Shown: positions 1 to 12,888, numbered from the stretch's first letter. The stretch: 64,000 bases of DNA from Codonopsis lanceolata (GCA_013146195.2 CM028379.1:63495631-63559630), one strand, 5' to 3'. Notes: generated by a model not told the origin, from the sequence alone. Program-made: numbers and translations.

Positions 1-930
1 TCAACCCCCCTTAACCCCCTTCCTCACTTGGTCAAAATTTTGCAACTGAGGTTCTTTAGCTCCTTGTTGTTGTGAACTCGACTCTTTGACTTACCTTGCC
101 CTTCATTTTCCCAACCTTCTTTATTTCCAAAAGATTCAGGAATTTATCTTCATAATCTTTACTCGACATCCCCAAAAAATTCCCAAATCCTTTCATCATC
201 CTATTAACCTACACAAATATATTCTTCTTATCCTCCGTTTCTGTCAATAATTCATTCTCTTGTTCCCATTCTAGCGACACCACATTCAACGGCGAGCAAT
301 TCAAAGGGGTTTCTTGAAGAACCTCAAGAGATCCTATGCTAGGCGTAAAAGCCTTTGGTCCAACCTTCACATGTAGACTGTCATCCCAAGTATCCGACCC
401 ATGATTGCTATTTCCGCCTCTCTCTCGCGACTCATCATGACTCCTACCTGTAACACAAGATCAACTTCCTTTATTCTTCCTATATTATACTCGATTCACC
501 CATTTCCATATGTTCGCAACCGTCATCTACTCCCCCACTAGTTTCTGGTTCCTCTTCTTGTAATTCCGTCGGACTATTATCTCTCTTTCTCAAGACTCCC
601 TTTGCTTCCTTATCGTTGAAGAGTCGGTCTCCACCTTCTTTGGGATGTTGGAACCTCCCTTGCCAAGTGATCACATCCCGCATCTTCACCCGCATCTACA
701 TCTAACTCTACCTCCTTCCTCGATATGTTTATTGGCGTATTGGGCTTGACCCCTTGGTTAAAGGCTACATCCTCAAGGCCCATACCCCCAGAACAGTTCC
801 TCAAAGCTTCAGGCCCCTCTACCTGAGAAGGAAACGACTCACTAATCGAACCCACACCTCTTACTTTGGGTAACCCCTACTTCCTCATTACTATTCCGTT
901 GCCCAAATCAAATTCTTTGGAATAGCTTTA
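1..930. other. Intergenic sequence, probably decayed retroelement
   Basis: No intact gene was found. Short open frames exist on the minus strand (for example 480-695) but have no recognisable domain. The sequence runs directly into the tandemly duplicated block that follows and has the look of a decayed retrotransposon ORF, although no motif proves this. Confidence 0.3.
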
Positions 931-935
931 CTCAA

Positions 936-1520
936 GGCCTCCTTTAGGCCCAAAAGTCTCTACTATCCTCCTTAGGATAACCCGGATCTCTAGGAGTTTT
1001 ACCTCAGTTTCCGCACTCTCTCAGCCCTGGGCGTGTGTTTCTCTACCCCTTTTATTCCCGATTGGCCTCGAAGCATATGCGTCGTTTCTACCACCACCAC
1101 TGCCTACGACCCTTACATTGTTGAGTTAAGGTAGCCGTCTTCGCCCAAATAGGGACCTTGAAAATTCTTCCCCAACACCAATTTTAATTGATCCCTCTCT
1201 TTTTTCCTAAGCCATAGCCTTCCTCGAGGCCTCCTTTAGGCCCAAAAGTCTCTACTACCTTCCTTAGGATAATCCAGGATCTCTAGGAGTTACCTCTGTC
1301 TCCTCACTCTCTCAGCCCGGGCATGTGTTTCTCTACCCCCTTCACTCCCGACTGGCCTCAAAGCATATGCGTCGTTTCTACCACAACGACCACCGCCCAC
1401 GACCCTCACCCATTGCTGAGTTAAGGTAGCCATCTCCGCCCAAATAGGGACCTTGAAAATTCTTCCACCAACACCAATTACACCAATTTTAATTGATCCC
1501 TCTATTTTTTCCCAAACCGA
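936..1520. repeat. Two-copy tandem duplication, unit about 292 bp
   Basis: Two adjacent direct copies (936-1227 and 1228-about 1520) share most of their sequence, including the phrases cctttaggcccaaaagtctc, agcatatgcgtcgtttctac and gccca­aatagggaccttgaaaa-type stretches. They differ by scattered substitutions and small indels, so the duplication is not recent. The minus strand of the second unit is open for 82 codons (1290-1538), which may be a retroelement ORF remnant. Nothing identifies the family. Confidence 0.75.
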
Positions 1521-1539
1521 ACGAGAAATTTTGCCCATC

Positions 1540-2900
1540 TCAAGTCCGACCTGTTACGTCTCCTTGGGCACATCCACAAAGCGACCAACCTAGCAATGAT
1601 GTTACTTGCCCTTGCCGAAGGAAGAAAACTTATTATTTGTTGAAATGAACACAAGTACACCATATTGAATGTTGACATGGATGGATGGTGAGGGTCTTAA
1701 TAACCTTCAAAACCCTAGATGACATGGCTCTATATATATAACATAGATGAATTAAAGTACTTCGAAAAGCTTCAATTATCCCATGCACACTATCATAAAA
1801 GCATAATGTAAATTTGATATAAATAATCAACTCAACGAACGATCAGCCGTATGAATCCCATTTCCTATTTCGGCGTTCAAAGTAAGTTTATCAACCAAGT
1901 GCCACTCATTTTGATCATCCCCAACCTCTATGTTCCTCAAACCAACACACTTGTGCACAATAGAAGTAAATAACAAACAATCACAGTGTAATAGCAAATC
2001 AGTCAGAGAGAGAGAGAGATTGGGGTCAACAGACTTTTACAAATTTATTGTGGCCAACCTTGTACACGTTCAAGGGTTACAATTATATATATTGATACAA
2101 TACCAAACACTAAACTAACAAGGATATCAGTAGAGGGACTTCACTTGCAACCATAAATGAAATAGCTAAACAAGGATTTGAGTCCTACACTCACACATCA
2201 GTTACAAAGAAATGTTCAGATCTGTATTCTTGTTTTTCTGTTTTGAGCCTTGCTGCCTCAAAACTTATGTCCCCTGCGCCTTTTGCCTAGGTCATCAGCC
2301 TTTTTATAAATATGGCATAGAGTGACCAGTAGTTCATGTTTTTGCTAACAGGCAGAGTGAATCATGCAGTGCATGTTCCAAGAAGAGTGAGCCTTATTTA
2401 TCAAGGCTTGTTCTTTCATCAACTCGATGATTACATTTTAAAATGGTAAAAAGCTCTTCCGATTCAGTAACTAGCTATTTATTTGAGGTAGAAACCAAAA
2501 CTTTCAAGTCAATGGTGAATATGAGAATACCTCATATTGGAAAGAACACGAGCTATACACTTCCGAAACACCCAATAACTGTAGTCTGGATAGTCAGGGA
2601 TTACATGAGGGTATGTAAATAATTTCTCTGTCTAGAGCATAGGCATGTCACCAAACCTGAACTGTGTCGATATAAATATCAGCAAAATGAAACAAATAGT
2701 TTACTTGTCGAATGAGTTCATTTAGTCTTGGTTGTGTACTTGAGGTGACTGTAGAAAAGTATCCATGTGCTCCTTTGAAGCAAATAACTGAGCTGTTCCC
2801 TGCATTTTCTGACGATCAAGATGTGCATGATAAAATCAGTACTTTAAGGAAGGAGGCTCACGACCTCAGGTCCGTTCCTACTTAAAATGTGGACATGCCA
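1540..2900. other. Intergenic or intron 1 of copy A, no gene seen
   Basis: No supported gene. If copy A has the same structure as copy B, this stretch is the last part of its first intron. Near 2730-2870 there is a diverged copy of a ~120-bp motif that recurs at 2990-3115 and at 29220-29350. Confidence 0.4.
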
Positions 2901-3343
2901 CGTATCCTTATCATAAACATGTTACCCTCACACCAAGGCGGCAATGACCATGAAAACGAAACCAACACGCATATTCTTGGAAATAAGTTCCTTGCTCTTG
3001 GTTGTTTACCCCAATGAACTATAGAAAAACATCCCTGTAACCTCGATGCACACAAAATGACGGAGCCGTTCCCTGCCATCTCTGACAATCAACAATTTTA
3101 CGATAGGCTAAAGAGTTGATAGAGGGATGCCACGCACACCTTTTGCTGCATACTTGTCAACATGCCAAACAACCAAACACGCTGGTAAAGATCAGGGAAA
3201 CTAAAACTCCGAGCTTGTGTCAAAGTTTTCACGACTACTTGGCCTTGTACATCAACTCCTTTGTGTTTTTTGCCTGTATATTCACTAGGAGCAAATAAGC
3301 CCCATTATCCCTTAAGAGCATCCAGCTTCACACTTGCCTAGAT

Positions 3344-3417
3344 TCCACATTGTTATCTCTTATGAAAAGAACAATTACAGTCCACATTGTTATCTCTTAT
3401 GAAAAGAACAATTACAG
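3344..3417. repeat. Exact 2 x 37 bp tandem duplication
   Basis: Units 3344-3380 and 3381-3417 are identical (each begins tccacattgttatctcttat). The equivalent place in copy B does not show it. It lies about 240 bp upstream of exon 2 of copy A. Confidence 0.9.
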
Positions 3418-3658
3418 ACCTAAACAACCTATAAATTATTTGATACTGGAGTGTGCATTTTCGTGTGCATTTTCTTCCAAAATACCTGTATGCCTTTGTC
3501 CTTATAATGGTCTTGAAAACATAGTAACACAACCTACGCATAGCATGACCAAGATATCGACAGATGCTGATTTCTGAAAAGAAAGCTTTATTTCTGTACA
3601 TTTACGTTGCTGCTTGGTTCTTTAATCTTAATTTATGTTTTCCTTCTACTTGCCACAG

Positions 3659-6600
3659 TGTGACAAAGATTCTCAATCATTACCAGAATCATAAGAATGC
3701 AGAAGAGAAAGTACGGAAATCTGTACACGAGGTCCGTGAAGCCTAGCTTATTTTCGTCTAAAGTGCATGATATATATAAAGGAATATAAAGATAAAAGCT
3801 TCAATGATCAATCCTAAACCTTCCTCATCCTACGCCAATTAATTATTATTCTAAACTACTCCCTCAGTTGAGGTAGCATGTATTTCTTAGTTACTTTTGC
3901 TTTCTTGCTCTTATTGTTATTATTATTTTGATTAAAGGTAAAGTATGTATAAATAAAAAGCGTCAAAGTAGGTGACATGTCCTTTACATAGAAGAAGACT
4001 ACACAAAAAATATACCCACTACCCAATGTGAAAAATATTCACAACATCTGCACTAGTGTTGCACTAAGATTCATATTATGATCTGCCCCTACACTCCATT
4101 CAAGCATGTTCGAGAGCAGCAATTTCCTCAAAGCTAACATAGAACCCTCTTCATCATCAAACGCCTTCGATTTCTTTCTTTCCAGATCGTCCCTCATACG
4201 CTTAAACGGGGTGACATACAAAAGCCTATTCATACTCTTGCTCCTCCCAAAGTAAGACCAATTCCAAAAGAGGTCCTTGGTAGAGTTTAGAAGCACCCAC
4301 GATATGTTAATGAGACCAAAAAGAGTAGACAAAAGAGTCCCCGCCACTCGACAGTGTAGCATCAGATGATTAACACTCTCCCCATCCCCCTCGCAGAGAT
4401 AGCACCGGTTAGTAAAAAGAAGGCCCCTTTTCCTCAAGTTATTGGATCTGTTTGCTACCTCCCATGCCAAAAAGGCTACTCTACTTGGGACCCAGATTTC
4501 CATATTGATCTCCACGGGAATAAGTTTCTATCGCTGCGCTTCGAGTAATACCCTTTCACCGAGAACACTTTACTTTTGATGTCATCCCAATCCGCTGAAA
4601 GGCCAACCTTCTGAGCATACAATAACTTGAGTAATCTTGCGACTGACTCGATCTCCCAATCTTGAAAATTTCTTCTTATACCTTTCCAAAGATCCACCCC
4701 AAAAGATTCATTGATGGCAGCTAGAAACCAACAATGATTTCCTCCACAACCATATCCCAAGAAGAGCTTTCATAGAACAACTTAAAATTTTTAACCCTAA
4801 GCCCTCCTGCCTTGGAACTCCTACAAACTGTTGACCATTTTATCAAATGAAAATTTTTTCCCCTCCAAGCCCCCTTCCCAGCTTTTCTAAACGACTCCTA
4901 ACCAAAACAGGAATCACAAGCAGCTATAGAAAATAAGTTGGCAAGCTGGACAAAGTATTTTTTTACTAGAACAACCCTTTGGTCAAGTATTGTCTCTTCC
5001 AACCCGCTAGCCGAGATGGAATTAATAACTTTTAGTTCAAAATAGATCATAATAGTAAGAGTTTTTATGCCTGTGGAATTGCATTATAGCGAACAGTTGC
5101 CTATTTGAGGGCTTTTAGATAACACTATGATGATTATCTCCAGTTCAGTACTACTCAAGGGTGTGAAATCTTTATAATTGATTCCTCCCTCCTTCCTATA
5201 ATGAGCGTCCATGTTTGTTCATAATCAAGAACAGATTATGAGCAACTCACCTAGTTCATTTATCTGGACTGGTGGTAGCAGAGCATTTATCTTTATATTG
5301 TCTGACCTAGTTCATGGTATGAATACAATTACTTGATGCTATTAGAAGAGTTTATGCCACAACTCACCTCCATAATACCCTTCCACTTTGCTTCATGTTT
5401 CATCTGTGTCTGCAAATAGAATGTTTCAAAGAAGGCAGTAGATCAAACATTTAAACAGCCAATAGCATCTATAAAAAAGAAAAAGAATGCCCACAGGGGG
5501 AAGTAGCGAAACTTATTTTCTCACATCATGTATTATTGCATGGTCTGTCATGCTATTGTGAACGCTATCATTTTATAACTCTTGCTGACACAAGGAATAT
5601 GCTCTGATAGTTAGTTCTTGCATCTACTTCTTCAGTTCCTTTTGATGACAATGATACCTCACATTTTTCATCTCTCTGGATCCTGACAACAGACACTCCG
5701 GACAGAATACAGGGATGTGTATACTGCTGGTGAGCTTATCCAAATGGTCCAATGGTAAGGATTTTCCTCAAGTTACATATCAGTAACATAAAATATTATA
5801 TTCGACAAACATACCAAACTAGACATTATTCTCGCATTTCTACAGGCTTCTTGAAGGGCAAAAGGTTGAGCAGCTGAACATGACAGACCTTAGTCGCCTA
5901 GAACACCAGATGGATGCCATTCTGCGAAAAATCCGGATCAGAAAGGTTAGCTTTCATCAGCTAAATTCCCACCTCTCCTCGCCCCAGGCGATCGAGGCAC
6001 CCACCTTTGATAACTATGTTTGGTACTGAAGCTTGCATGATTAAAAAACTAAATCGGTAGTTTCGGACATGATCACAACACTACAGCTCTAGATGTTTCT
6101 AAATGAAGTTTACTTTGTTATTATGCAGACGCAGCTGATGTTAGAATCTGTAAAAACCTTGCAAGAAAAGGTATGCTTTAGCTAGTACTCCCTCCATTCC
6201 TAAATATTCGTCCTGTTTGGTTGGGCACACATTAATTTTATTTTTTTGGTCTTACTATTATAATTATTGGAATAATTCGTAGTTTCATTTAAAGCTCTTA
6301 GGCAGTTCAAGCCAGCCAAATTAGAAGTGGTTCAGGTGAGAGAGGAGGTAGAGTGAGTGAATTGTGCCTGAAGAAAGGACAGTACCATTTTTCAATTTTG
6401 TGCGCTGCATTTCTGAAACTATAATGGACTGAATTTGTTGCAAATAACTAAATTTTTTGCCTACCTTATCAAGTGGGTGATACTTGCTCAAATAGCATAA
6501 CTGCTCTTATATGCCTAAGTAGTTTCTAAAGTACAGAAAATAGGCTAAAAATAATACTGATGCAACTGCAAAAAATGTTCTTAAGAATGGATGTTGTGCA

Positions 6601-7976
6601 CGTACTTAAATCCTTGTTTACTACCAACTTGTTTTTTACTTATAAGGATAGGATTCTAGGACAAATTTTTGTTAGCTTTGGATAGGATTCTAGGTCAAAT
6701 TTCCTATTACTGCAGCTTAAGCTTGATTTGGATTATTGAAATGAAACAACTGAACAGAATTGAAATTTAGTTTGTGCTTGAAAATCAATGGAAAGACAGG
6801 GGTTGAGAAAATCAACAGAGTGGACTGACCATTTCTTTCCTTGGTGAATTCTTTGATACTCATTTGTAAAGTAATACTCCTGTCTCAAAAAAAATCTAGT
6901 TTTGACTTTTTGTTGGTCAACTTAATTTTACTTTGATGAAAGATTTGCAGAAATTCTACTTGTTCTTGGAAAATTCTTTAGTACTCTATTGACTGTGTTG
7001 TTCTTAACAGTGATTCAATGGTTCGAGATTTTACTATAACATAAAAAGTTTAGCCTGTTCTGTTTCAGCCCAACTGGGCAACCAGTGAAATAATTGTTCC
7101 GAAGTTTTTTTTGTCAAAAGATTGTTAATTGGATTCAACCATATATGTTCCTGGGTTATGGTAGTGATTTTCTTCTGTGGATTGAGGGTCCAGATGCCAT
7201 GGTGGTAATCTTCTAGAGAATTTTGTGGTGAAGTCACAGGACTATAATTTCCTTACTGCAGAACAAATAAGTTGCTTCTCATGTGACCTAGTTTGACATA
7301 AGGTGATCCCCCCGCCCCACAGAATGCTTTCTATTTCATCCCTGTTCCTCCTGACCACTCAACAAAAGGGTGGCAATAAATTCTGGGGCTGCCAATCTAG
7401 TGGCTTCTCGCATATTTCTGGGCTGGGCTGTTAGTGATTTAATGTTTGACCCTGTTTTTCATTGTTTTATTTTTTCATTGGTAATAATTACAAAAGTGCT
7501 CGAGAATTATAGAATAAATGGAGATGAAGTTGAAAGGTTGTGTAGATAGCAAGCGTAATTATTTAAATCAAACTTTCTAGTTGAGAGAATGCAAATAGAT
7601 ATCCCTCCTCATGGAGTAGATACTGACAATATGTACATGTATATATATATATATATACACACGTATATACATATGAAACACTCTACTACGGTTTTATCGT
7701 CGTCACTGATACTAACTTGATTTGGAAAACAGGAAAAACAGCTGAGAGATGAAAATCAGCTCATGGAGAAAGAGGTACTTACCTTGCATAAGTTACAGCA
7801 CTAATTAGCTGGTTTGTAGTTTGATTTATTTTTGGACATTTTACATCGACCAAGTAACTTTGTTGATCGCTCTGCAGATGACGGCAAGTATGGATGATGA
7901 AGAATGTCATGGTCAATTTGACGCACCACCACCGCCAGCGGCAGAAAAACCGACCACTTGGGGAACATGGGTCTAG
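3659..7976 (+). CDS. MIKC MADS-box protein, FLC-like, copy A (5' partial: exons 2-7)
   Basis: MIKC-type MADS transcription factor, nuclear, expected to bind CArG boxes as a dimer. Exons: 3659-3731, 5693-5754, 5846-5945, 6129-6170, 7733-7774, 7878-7976 (stop TAG). All introns are GT-AG and the frame stays open. Sizes 73/62/100/42/42 nt are the standard MIKC I- and K-domain pattern. The I region starts SVTKILNHYQNHKNAEE. The K domain includes LLEGQKVEQLNMTDLSRLEH and TQLMLESVKTLQEK. The tail ends TTWGTWV. The K-box wording and very short C-terminus resemble FLC/MAF proteins more than SEP, AP1 or SOC1. The MADS exon is not in the window; since copy B has a 13-kb intron 1, it may lie upstream of position 1, or be lost. 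Exons 2-6 show no disabling change. Family call is strong; the FLC-clade call is an inference. Confidence 0.85.
3920..5020 (-). mobile_element. LINE (non-LTR retrotransposon) fragment in intron 2 of copy A
   Basis: On the minus strand, about 4905 down to 4039, the translation reads as the end of a LINE reverse transcriptase followed by the plant zf-RVT domain: GGLGLKILSCSMKALLGYG, then FPWRSIWKS, then WVPSRVAFLAWEVANRSNN, with the zinc-binding pattern CYLCEGDGESVNHLMLHC. A frameshift near 4500 breaks it, so it is dead. Copy B runs through this point without it, so about 1.1 kb was inserted here, or lost from B. The left edge is rich in TTA triplets, which could be a reverse-complemented 3' tail. 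No clear target duplication was resolved. Confidence 0.8.
6185..6330. repeat. Stowaway-like MITE end in intron 5 of copy A
   Basis: The phrase tactccctccattcctaaat at about 6187 is the typical Stowaway terminus, and it is absent at the matching point in copy B. No convincing right end was found, so this is probably a truncated copy. Confidence 0.35.
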
Positions 7977-7979
7977 TCT

Positions 7980-8945
7980 CAATTTCTACTTTCTAGTATT
8001 CTACTCTACTATTTTCTCCTAATCAGTTTGCCTTGCCCCAAAGGGTTGTCTTTTCTTGGTCGCTGGCCTTGGCCTGAGCCTGAGCCTGTGTCGTTCTTCC
8101 GGATGCTGTACGCGTGTCCTCTCTCTTTCTCTTACAACCTTCGTGTGTAATAATAAGAAAATGAAAGAAAGAGAAAGGAAATATACTAGTATGTTGTAAA
8201 ATCTCACTCTTCCAAGTGTCATTATTTATATGGATTTTAATATGTATGTAATGTTGATATGTTTTGTTGTAATCCTTTTTTTTAGTCTCTTTTTCTTTTT
8301 TGATAACTAAGCCTAATGTTTATATTTTCTTTAACATTTTGCGAGAACCATGGGATGATTTTGGTTTGTTTTCAAATGATTGTCCTTTTTTTTTTGTTCG
8401 CTCTAAATTACTTTCTTTCAAAACCTTTTTTTTTCTAATAATACACTTTTTATCATTTTTATTCTTACATTTCTACCTATAAAATTCACAGACGGAGACA
8501 TTAAAAGGCATGCACATTACACAAATTATCATTTTTACCCTTACATTTTCTACTTAATTTAATTATAATCATAGACAGAGACGATGAAAGACATGCACAA
8601 TACACAAATATTTATAATACTTTTAATTACTTCTTTTTTAAATGGGCCAAAGAAGATAATAATTTTGAAACGAAGGGAGTAATAAAACTTGTTAAGAACG
8701 CGCCTCTTTAATGGATTAATTACTCATCATTTCTAAATAATAATTATCCTCTTTTTGTTATGTCTATTTTTGAACAAATTGTTTTTTTCAAAACTTTTAT
8801 TTTTAAGAAAATAATTTTACTGCTTTAACCTTATTTTTTCTATCTATTTTATCATAAGAGTATTAAACGAAATCACACATTATATTAAAATTTATAAATG
8901 TATCGTGTCAAAGAAAACAATTATTTAAAAACGAAGGGAGTATTA
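7980..8945. other. 3'UTR of copy A, then MITE-rich AT sequence
   Basis: 7977-8230 matches the 3'UTR of copy B (shared tctcctaatcagtttgcctt and tacgcgtgtcctctc) and is probably the transcribed tail. Beyond it, phrases such as aaacgaagggagta at about 8670 and 8931 are right-hand ends of Stowaway-like MITEs whose left ends are decayed. No gene was seen. Confidence 0.5.
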
Positions 8946-10410
8946 CACTTTATTGCTAATGAGTCTTACTTTACTTTTACACTTATTTTTGTACTTTTCA
9001 AACAAATTGATTTATACATAATTTTGATTAATATACTATATTTTTCAAATATTTTGTTTAAATAAATTAATTTTATTCATAGTTTAATTGATATATTATA
9101 CATTCCAAATTTTATTTATAATTTTTATTACTATTGCTATTGTAAATACTCAACTTTAACTATTTTTTTCAATTATTACTTGGGTCGGCTACATGAATCT
9201 TCTATTTTTGTCATTCGTTCAAATACTTTAATTAATATATTGGTTTTTACAAACACCTCATACAAATACTTTTTTCAATTAATATATTGCATTTACAAAT
9301 GTTTTGTACAAACAAACGTTTCTTTATATATATATTTTCTTATTATTATTATTATTTTTTATGCTAGGAAATGGTTAAAAAAAACAGAAAAGATGAAAAT
9401 AGGCCAAAAGGAGGGAGGGGACGGGGAGAGGGTAAGGGTGGCAAAATAAGTGTTATGGATAATTATGAGTTAGACTATTATTTATGGATAACCATGAATA
9501 ATAAACTAACTCATTTTATCCATAACACTCGTTTTACGGGTCGAGAGAGTTTGTTTGCCACTCGGCGCGTGAGATGATCAGAAGACACGACACAATGAAA
9601 TTACACCGCAAACGGCTCCAGATCGTTATCTAACCCTGTCTCATTTTCAGTTTCATTAAATCTGGCAGTTTAATTTAGTCAAAGCTATATTGAGATTTAA
9701 TGGGATAGAAAATGTGAAAGGGATTGAGATAGAAGATTTGAAGACTACCGCAAACCACCGTCTCCCTCCCTCACCACCATTTTCTCAATTAAAAGGACCA
9801 ATTAATTACCCCCCACTCTATCTTCTCCTTTCCATTTACATCTATCCTAGTACCATTTGAAAGAGATAGAGAGAAAAAAAGATTCATAGTGAGAGAGAAG
9901 CGAGGATCACTTTGCCTTGATCTAAGATCGTGTTTGATGGCATCCTTAAACTACTTGATTTGAAGCTCATGAAATTTTGTACTTCAAAAAATTTCAGTTG
10001 CAGAAAATTGATAAACATGAAATTAAACTCACCTTGGTCCATGTTTCGATGATGAGCTAGAAAATTTTCTTCCTTGCCTTTCTCTTTGATTAATTCCTCG
10101 CTCTCTTTTCTTTCCATTTAGTTTTCTTTCAAGTTCTCTTTGTCTTTCTCCCCTGTTTTCTTCGGTTCTTCCCTGTACTTTTCTTCTTTCTCACCGCTTG
10201 GTTCCAAAGAGAGAGACAGCAACTTCACCGACCGGAAAAACAGAGACAGACAACAAGTGGGTGCTAAAACAGAGAGAGAGAGGCACAAGTGGGTGCTATT
10301 AATATCCACTTCTTCTATTCCTAAATACTCACTCAATTTTCAGGCAAACAGTACTTAGTTTGAAAATCAAAATTTTAAAAATAATTATATTTTTAGTAGG
10401 TTATTAATGA
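8946..10410. other. 3' flank shared with copy B, no clear gene
   Basis: 9179-10040 repeats at 36921-37745. The 9910-10040 part matches the leader of the chimeric ORF downstream of copy B, but lacks about 100 bp in its middle and so carries no comparable open frame. 10140-10336 has open frames on both strands made of simple CT/GA-rich sequence; these are not supported as genes. Confidence 0.5.
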
Positions 10411-10417
10411 TAAAATA

Positions 10418-10764
10418 CTCACTTCATTCTTAAATTATCGTTCTTCTTTCCTTTTTCGTTCGTCCTAAAAATAATTGTTTAGTTTAAACTTATATTTTTG
10501 AACATTATTTTTATCATTTTATCCTTATTTTTTAATTCTACTTTAATTATGGGGCATAGACACAAAAGTTTTAAAGGAAAATACACATTAAACAAATATA
10601 AATAATCAAGTCAATTGTTTTTTTTTATCTGTGCGCCGATTTAACTAGGACGATAATTTAGGGACATGAGAAGTAACATTTTTATAAATTATTTTTTAAA
10701 GTGAAATTTTAAATAAAATATTCTAAAATGGAATAGTAATTTTTTTTCCCGAGAATGGAGTGAG
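10418..10764. mobile_element. Stowaway-like MITE, 347 bp
   Basis: Left terminus CTCACTTCATTCT; the reverse complement of the right terminus is CTCACTCCATTCT. Both ends are flanked by TA, the expected Tc1/mariner target duplication. The body shares phrases (tttaattatgg, aaaggaaa, acacattaaac) with the element at about 38183-38411. Confidence 0.75.
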
Positions 10765-11425
10765 TAAATTAGTATTGTGTCGTTGCTTTAAACATGATAT
10801 TCGGTATAAGATCAATTCAATAAATATTCGAGGATAAATTAAAGATAATCACCTTATCAACTCAAACGAAAAAATGTAATTAAAAATGGTAAAAGAAAGC
10901 ATAGTTGTAATTGGTTATGGAGGGGTAATTCAATCAAAACTTATAATTAAGGGTTTATATGTTATGGTAAGTGGATAAACAATCGTGAGCTTTGTGGCAT
11001 GGTTTGATTACAACGTAATTGGTTGTGAATGAAGTAATTCAAACAAAATTTATAACTAAATAATTTGTATGTAATTGACATACAATTTTGTATCTGACCA
11101 TTAATTATGTTTATAAAATATAATATATTATAGATATACACGATGTGCATTATTAAAATATAGATTAGGCGGGGCTAACCACGCCCCCATGAAACGCTCT
11201 CCACACAATTAAGTGAATTAACTCTGGACCATTCATTTTGATATTACTAAAAGAATGAAAGCTTGTAAAAAGAAAATGCTTTTGAATATAGACAAAAAAA
11301 AAATTAGAATCAATGGGCAGGGTTGAATTTAAGCATGCTTCAGAAATCCTTCAGTTCTCTGTTCCCTCAGTTTTGATATTTGCATTTGAAATCCTTCAGT
11401 TTATGTATGAGCTTGCTTTCTTATG

Positions 11426-11521
11426 TTTTTTTTATTTTTTTTTTCTTCTTAAGGTGAAGGGATCGACCCGAGAGCTCAATCAGAAAGCCTCATCTCTACT
11501 ACTGAGCCACCCCTTTAGGGG
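11426..11521 (-). mobile_element. tRNA-derived SINE, 96 bp
   Basis: Read on the minus strand, it carries an A box (TGGCTCAGTAG) and a B box (GGGTCGATCCC) at normal spacing for an internal Pol III promoter, followed by an A-rich tail. It is flanked by an exact 13-bp direct repeat, TTGCTTTCTTATG, at 11413-11425 and 11522-11534, which is a target-site duplication of LINE-style retroposition. Very short SINEs of this sort are known in plants; the family name is not determined. Confidence 0.8.
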
Positions 11522-11799
11522 TTGCTTTCTTATGGTTTAACTTAAGCTAATTCAAATAAAAAAATTAAGACTAATTTTATTATATAATTTAAAAATGCTC
11601 ATTTCATTTTTAAATTATCGTCCTTCTTTATTTTTTTGTCTGTTCTAAAAATAATCGTCCTTTTTTAAAAATTTATTTTTTAAGAAAACATTTTTATTAC
11701 TTTACCCTTATTTTTTCTACCTACTTTAATTATGATCACATGTTCAAACATATTAAAGGAAATAACTCATTTTACCAATATTTATAATATATTCAATTA

Positions 11800-12063
11800 C
11801 TCCCTCGTCTCAAAATTATTGTCCTATTTTCTTTTTTCGTTTGTCCAAAATTAATTATCTTGTTTGAAACTTTCCTTTTTAGGACAACATGTTTATCACT
11901 TATTCATTATACCTTCACTTTTTTATCCTATTTTAATTATACGCTACATATATATGAACTTTAAAGTAAACTACATATCAAACTAATATTAATAATCAGT
12001 CAAATGTGTTTTCTTAAACCGTACACCAAGTCAACCAAGACGATAATTTTATGACTAATGAAG
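11800..12063. mobile_element. Stowaway-like MITE, 264 bp
   Basis: The left end, CTCCCTCGTCTCAAAATTAT, is preceded by TA. The right end, reverse complemented, starts CTTCATTAGTCATAAAATTA and is also bounded by TA. The internal wording is shared with the 10418 and 38183 elements. Confidence 0.65.
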
Positions 12064-12069
12064 TATTTT

Positions 12070-12885
12070 TTTAAAACAATATACATAATCAAATGAGATA
12101 ATAATTTAAAATTTAAAAACCGGATGGAATATCGTGTATAAGTCCCAATTTGTTGGAATTGGCCTCCAAACTTTACTTTTGCAATACTAGTACTTATTTT
12201 GAATGATGACAAAAAGAACATTTTGGGTGTGGCGTTTTTGTTTGATTACATTATAGAATAATAGACTAATAGTTGGCATATCACATATGCCCTCCCTAGT
12301 CATTGTCCCAGTAATACGCTGGCTGTTCTGATGTCTTTCACAACTAGATCACTCATCACTTGAGAAAACGGCACCCCACTCCCTCACCACTAAAGTTGAT
12401 CAGTTTAATATAAAATATATTTAAGATTGTATTTCCTAAAAAAGATAATGATTTAATTGGGGACGAGCCGTTTAAAATGTATCATATTTTACTATCTTAA
12501 TAAAAAGTACCCAAGGTGGAACTGATTTTGCTATCTTCCTCTTCCTCATAACACACATTTACAATGGTATATAAGTTAATAGGTTAATGGCACCATCAGC
12601 CGGATATTGGTCATCTATCTCATTATTCACCCCACTGTAGATTATTGATTTTATTGGAGGGTACCGTTTTTAATTAATGTTCGTCCCATACTTGAGGCAA
12701 ATGGTTGAGGAGACCAAATTTATTCCAACTAACTCCCTCCTTTCCGTTAACTTAATTATTAATATTGATTTAATGTGTAGTTTTATTTAATATTTATATA
12801 TATATACCTCATCATTAAAATATGATGAAAAAATAAAAATAATATGATAAAAATATTATTTTTAAACCAATTGCACAGGCACTCA

Positions 12886-12888
<3 letters not shown>
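12070..12888. other. Intergenic, nothing recognised
   Basis: AT-rich sequence without a supported gene, RNA or bounded repeat. Confidence 0.5.

Larger units (their letters stand above)
2910..10120 (+). repeat. Segmental duplication, left copy (MADS copy A and flank)
   Basis: This block is collinear with 29185-37930. Shared landmarks are exons 2-7 of the MADS gene, their introns, the 3'UTR, a flank beginning acttgggtcggctacatgaa (9179 and 36921) and a flank with gccttgatctaagatcgtgt (9911 and 37517). The offset grows from 25.5 kb to 27.7 kb along the block because each copy carries its own insertions. Boundaries are approximate, judged by eye. Confidence 0.85.
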
